Assembly (NCBI GenBank): GCA_022566355.1
Contig: JADFJB010000154.1
Span: 1-9,150, forward strand
Reading direction: 5' to 3'
Source: a candidate division KSB1 bacterium
Lineage (GTDB): Bacteria; Zhuqueibacterota; JdFR-76; DREG01
Length of the DNA: 9,150 nucleotides
Positions 7,158-9,150 of the stretch are shown here, piece by piece; the first letter of the stretch is position 1; each line of letters opens with the position of its first letter. Below the pieces are notes generated by a model that was given only the letters and a program-made list of their open reading frames with translations, was not told the origin of the DNA and did no database searches. The translations under genes and the position numbers were made by a program.

Positions 7158-7649
7158 TTATTGCTTGCCCGGATAGTCAAATGATAACAATCTACCATTT
7201 CCTTCAGAAACATCTTGCCATGAATCAACATCGAATGCAATACAGAATACGCTACATGGGGGCATACTGTCAACCTTAACATTGGTTAGATGGCAACCCA
7301 GGTCGTGAAATCCCGGGTTGTGTCCGACCATCATGACATGATGATGTTTGTCATCATTTTGACGGATTATTTCAATTAATTCGCTAACGCCCGCCTCGTA
7401 CAAATTGAAGTTATTCTCTATTTTTTCCTCATCATAACCGATTTCTTCAGCAAAAATCATTGCTGTTTGATAAGCTCTTACAGCCGGGCTTGTAATCAAT
7501 TGATCCGGAATAGTTCCGTTTTTCGCCAATCTCTTCCCCATCATTGGTGCATCTTGTTCCCCTCGCTTATTCAAGGTTCTGGTAAAATCATCCGATTCAG
7601 GATTTTTCAAATTGGAACTTGCGTGTCTAACCAATGTAAGTGTTTTCAT
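7158..7649 (-). CDS. sixA: SixA-type phosphohistidine phosphatase (histidine phosphatase superfamily)
   Basis: This 163-residue cytosolic protein belongs to the branch-1 histidine phosphatases. In E. coli SixA acts on phosphohistidine in HPt domains and PTS proteins. The N-terminal LTLVRHASSN carries the RHA version of the RHG motif, with R8 and the phospho-accepting H9. SPAVRAYQTA (54-63) gives the second phosphate-binding Arg, R58. LYEAG (83-87) includes the presumed acid E85. VGHNPG (108-113) holds the second catalytic His, H110. All key residues are present and the length is standard. Residues DDFTRTLNKRGEQDAP (20-35) are also typical. The ATG at 7649 puts the RHA motif where it belongs; only a weak GGTAG precedes it (7656-7660). 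The gene stands alone, and no histidine kinase or HPt partner is in the window, so its target is unknown. Assignment to SixA rather than a generic phosphoglycerate-mutase-like protein is fairly firm. Confidence 0.88.
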   Translation of the reverse strand: MKTLTLVRHASSNLKNPESDDFTRTLNKRGEQDAPMMGKRLAKNGTIPDQLITSPAVRAYQTAMIFAEEIGYDEEKIENNFNLYEAGVSELIEIIRQNDDKHHHVMMVGHNPGFHDLGCHLTNVKVDSMPPCSVFCIAFDVDSWQDVSEGNGRLLSFDYPGKQ

Positions 7650-7873
7650 CTTAATCTACCGTTTATACAAAAGGAAGCCAACATTCATACATGTCTGTGA
7701 TTAAATCAATCTATTTATCCTGTGATTGCTAGCTTTATTTATACGTGATGGTTAAACCAAATAATTTACAACAAGCCATCATCACACAGCCTCTCTTTAA
7801 ATTGCTTTGTTATTATTCAAAGTGAAATACTTAACCTACTTATATTTCTTATAGTAAGGCCATTCTTAGGTGG

Positions 7874-7890
7874 TTCGGTTTGAAACCGAA
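7874..7890. repeat. 17-bp near-perfect palindrome TTCGGTTT-G-AAACCGAA
   Basis: Arms TTCGGTTT (7874-7881) and AAACCGAA (7883-7890) are fully complementary around a single G, and the plus strand continues into an AT-rich, T-heavy stretch (ATTATTTATTTTT). As RNA it could form a hairpin with a small loop. It resembles an intrinsic terminator in the plus direction, but there is no plus-strand gene upstream to terminate. A dispersed palindrome or a dimeric protein-binding site is as likely. Confidence 0.4.
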
Positions 7891-8134
7891 ATTATTTATT
7901 TTTGAGATTCTGAAATATTATATGAATAATTTAAATTTACAAGTTTTTTACAATTACCGTGTGGCAATTCATGAAACTAATTAATTAAGAACAGTTAACT
8001 TACTCATTCATAAATAAATGTTAATCCATTGTGAAATAATGAAATTTAAAAGGCCTTGCACAGCCACTACATAAATACCAAGACAGTTAAAATGATGGTC
8101 GTAACGATTTAATGAAGGTAAACTGATTTAGGAT

Positions 8135-8193
8135 AATAAGACCCTTCAGGGTAAATAAGAGCCTTCAGGGTTAAATAAGACCTCTCAGGTTTT
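8135..8193 (+). repeat. Three tandem ~20-bp repeats upstream of the TfoX-like gene
   Basis: Three direct copies follow one another: 8135-8153, 8154-8173 and 8174-8193. Each begins AATAAGA and carries a CCT...TCAGG core: CCCTTCAGGG, GCCTTCAGGG and CCTCTCAGG. The core is itself a small inverted repeat. Copies 1 and 2 are nearly identical, while copy 3 differs and forms the left arm of the hairpin at 8181-8207. The array ends 29 bp before the start codon at 8223. Confidence 0.65.
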
Positions 8194-8207
8194 AAAAACC
8201 TGAGAGG
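8181..8207 (+). promoter_or_regulatory. Perfect 13-bp hairpin directly before the TfoX-like gene
   Basis: CCTCTCAGGTTTT (8181-8193) and AAAACCTGAGAGG (8195-8207) are exactly complementary around one A, giving a strong stem (in RNA a slightly larger loop). It lies 15 bp before the ATG and 3 bp before the AGGAAA ribosome-binding site, so it should sit in the 5' untranslated region if transcription starts upstream. It could limit access to the start site, stabilise the transcript, or be a mobile palindromic repeat that landed there. No T run follows, so it is not a typical terminator. Confidence 0.55.
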
Positions 8208-8210
8208 AAT

Positions 8211-8216
8211 AGGAAA
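8211..8216 (+). promoter_or_regulatory. Shine-Dalgarno site for the TfoX-like gene
   Basis: AGGAAA at 8211-8216, six bases before the ATG at 8223, supports that start. It lies only three bases beyond the end of the hairpin at 8181-8207, close enough that folding could affect ribosome access. Confidence 0.55.
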
Positions 8217-8222
8217 CAATAT

Positions 8223-8573
8223 ATGCCAAAATCAAATGAATTTGTTGACTATTTACTGGAACGGCTGGAACCGTTCGGACAAGTAACAGCAAGAGCGATG
8301 TTTGGCGGGTATGGAATTTACCATAACCAGCTGATGTTTGGCCTGGTTGCAGATGATATGTTGTATCTCAAAGTTGATAACATAAATCGCAAAGAATTTG
8401 AAGAAAGGAAATTGCAGCCATTTGTATATGTCAAACAAGGTAAGGCGATGAAAATGTCATATTACCAGGTTCCGGAAGAAGCGCTGGACAATTCTGATGA
8501 AACGTGTCGATGGGCTGAATTGGCATATTCTGCAGCTCTTCGCGGTCAAAGTAAAACTAAGAAAAAGAAATAG
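8223..8573 (+). CDS. Stand-alone TfoX N-terminal-domain protein
   Basis: This 116-residue protein consists almost only of the TfoX_N domain. Matching features are FVDYLLERLEPFGQVTARAMFGGYG (parts of residues 7-31), the LMFGLVADDMLYLK stretch (37-50), and MSYYQVPEEALD (78-89), where the domain's conserved Y-x-x-P-E-E/D segment normally lies. It lacks the C-terminal TfoX domain of the full-length Haemophilus competence regulator, so a competence role is not implied; single-domain members are common and of unknown function. The end is a basic tail, SKTKKKK, which may bind nucleic acid (inference). The start is supported by AGGAAA at 8211-8216. It is a lone plus-strand gene, convergent with queC with only 8 bp between stop codons, leaving no room for separate terminators. 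The upstream repeats and hairpin (8135-8207) are the likely site of any regulation. Confidence 0.88.
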   Translation: MPKSNEFVDYLLERLEPFGQVTARAMFGGYGIYHNQLMFGLVADDMLYLKVDNINRKEFEERKLQPFVYVKQGKAMKMSYYQVPEEALDNSDETCRWAELAYSAALRGQSKTKKKK

Positions 8574-8581
8574 ATCTTCCC

Positions 8582-9150
8582 TTACAAAGGATCCACTGCT
8601 CCATTTTCAGAAAAGGCTTCCGAGCGTTCAACACAAGCGCCACATTTACCACATGGCAACGATTCTCCCTGGTAACAGGTCCAGGTCAATTCATAGGGTA
8701 CGCCGAGGCGAATACCAACCTTAACTATACCTGTCTTTGTATCGTTTAAAAATGGCGTCTTTAAACTGATTGCATCGTAATGCCCTAATTTTAATACTTT
8801 TCTCGCCGCCTGAATAAACTCAGGCCGACAATCTGGATAAATGGCATGATCGCCGGCATGAACACCCATATACAAAGTTGATGCACCAACCGACGCTGCA
8901 AATGCAGCTCCTGAAGATAGAAACATCAAGTTTCGGAAAGGAACAACCGTTAAACGCATGGATGGATCCGTGTAATGGCCTTCGGGGATTTCTACTTCGT
9001 CGATATCTGTAAGTGCATTGCCTTTTAGAGACGAAAAAATGTTTGAGAGATCCAGATGGTGTAACGGTATTTTGTAAAACTCAGCTATTTTTTTTGCAGC
9101 TTGTTTTTCTCGCTGGTGCCTTTGTCCATAATAAAAATGAATGGCATTTA
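8582..9150 (-). CDS. queC: 7-cyano-7-deazaguanine (preQ0) synthase QueC, 3' part
   Basis: QueC converts 7-carboxy-7-deazaguanine, ammonia and ATP to preQ0 on the route to queuosine in tRNA. The frame is open from the window edge to the TAA at 8582-8584 and gives 188 residues. An internal Met at 8959 could be mistaken for the start, but the family's conserved sequence continues upstream of it: FYYGQRHQREKQAAKKIAEF, then ALTDIDEVEIPEGHY. Further on come VVPFRNLMFLSSGAAFA, GVHAGDHAIYPDCRPEF and the zinc motif CYQGESLPCGKCGACVER (four Cys between 8633 and 8677). About 35-45 N-terminal residues, including the SGGxDS ATP-binding loop, lie beyond the edge. All visible key residues are intact. No other queuosine gene is present. 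The gene ends 8 bp from the convergent TfoX-like gene. Confidence 0.95.
   Translation of the reverse strand, partial: NAIHFYYGQRHQREKQAAKKIAEFYKIPLHHLDLSNIFSSLKGNALTDIDEVEIPEGHYTDPSMRLTVVPFRNLMFLSSGAAFAASVGASTLYMGVHAGDHAIYPDCRPEFIQAARKVLKLGHYDAISLKTPFLNDTKTGIVKVGIRLGVPYELTWTCYQGESLPCGKCGACVERSEAFSENGAVDPL

Larger units (their letters stand above)
7650..8222. other. Intergenic region between sixA and the TfoX-like gene
   Basis: This 573-bp AT-rich stretch separates two divergent genes, so promoters for both should lie here, though I could not pick a confident -35/-10 pair. It holds a palindrome at 7874-7890 and the repeat/hairpin cluster at 8135-8207. A 20-codon frame (ATG at 7922, TAA at 7982-7984) lacks a ribosome-binding site and is not called. 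The remainder, about 7690-7870 and 7985-8130, shows nothing I recognise. Confidence 0.6.

Noticed and set aside
7922-7984. 20-residue plus-strand peptide frame
   Set aside because: No ribosome-binding site, very short, and no recognisable features; consistent with chance.
8135-8193. CRISPR array
   Set aside because: The repeats are contiguous direct copies without unique spacers, only three units long, and no cas gene is present.
8223-8573. Naming the gene tfoX/sxy as a competence regulator
   Set aside because: Only the N-terminal domain is present and there is no competence gene nearby; single-domain members have no established role.
8582-8959. A short complete QueC-like gene starting at the Met at 8959
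   Set aside because: The same frame stays open to the window edge and encodes conserved QueC sequence upstream (YGQRHQRE, VEIPEGHY), so this Met is internal and the gene is cut by the window.

Overview
The window is AT-rich DNA with long intergenic spacers that contain palindromic elements and scraps of apparent former genes. The gene families point to the FCB superphylum (Bacteroidota, Calditrichota or a related uncultured lineage). The main hints are a very large secreted PIG-L/LmbE deacetylase with a GGGGQN motif next to a sodium/solute symporter, a Bacteroidota-like MATE exporter, and a TTG start behind an A-rich leader with no Shine-Dalgarno sequence. Other genes do have GGAG- or AGGAAA-type sites, so a strict Bacteroidota assignment is uncertain. 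No rRNA, tRNA, CRISPR array, integrase or intact insertion sequence was seen.

Layout. Bases 2-58 hold the last codons of a plus-strand gene. A 107-bp REP-like palindrome (119-225) separates it from a convergent minus-strand pair: a Na+/solute symporter (252-1949) and, upstream of it, an exported PIG-L deacetylase (2126-4624). A 564-bp spacer with a degenerate inverted repeat and a possible gene remnant leads to a minus-strand MATE exporter (5189-6637). Its upstream region (6638-7157) has an 11-bp perfect inverted repeat and a tail resembling a dockerin or calcium-binding loop. Next come a SixA-type phosphohistidine phosphatase (7158-7649, minus), a 573-bp spacer ending in a repeat/hairpin cluster, a stand-alone TfoX N-terminal-domain protein (8223-8573, plus), and the convergent 3' part of queC (8582 to the window edge, minus).

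How the genes may work together. The only pair with a clear functional link is deacetylase and symporter. They lie on the same strand 176 bp apart, one exported and one in the inner membrane, which suggests that an N-acetylated compound is processed outside the cytoplasm and the product is taken up with sodium. The substrate is unknown. MATE, SixA, TfoX_N and QueC look like independent single genes. The most unusual parts are the cysteine-free multidomain deacetylase with a degenerate amidotransferase-like C-terminus, the charged extracytoplasmic insert in the symporter, and the tandem-repeat/hairpin leader in front of the TfoX-like gene.
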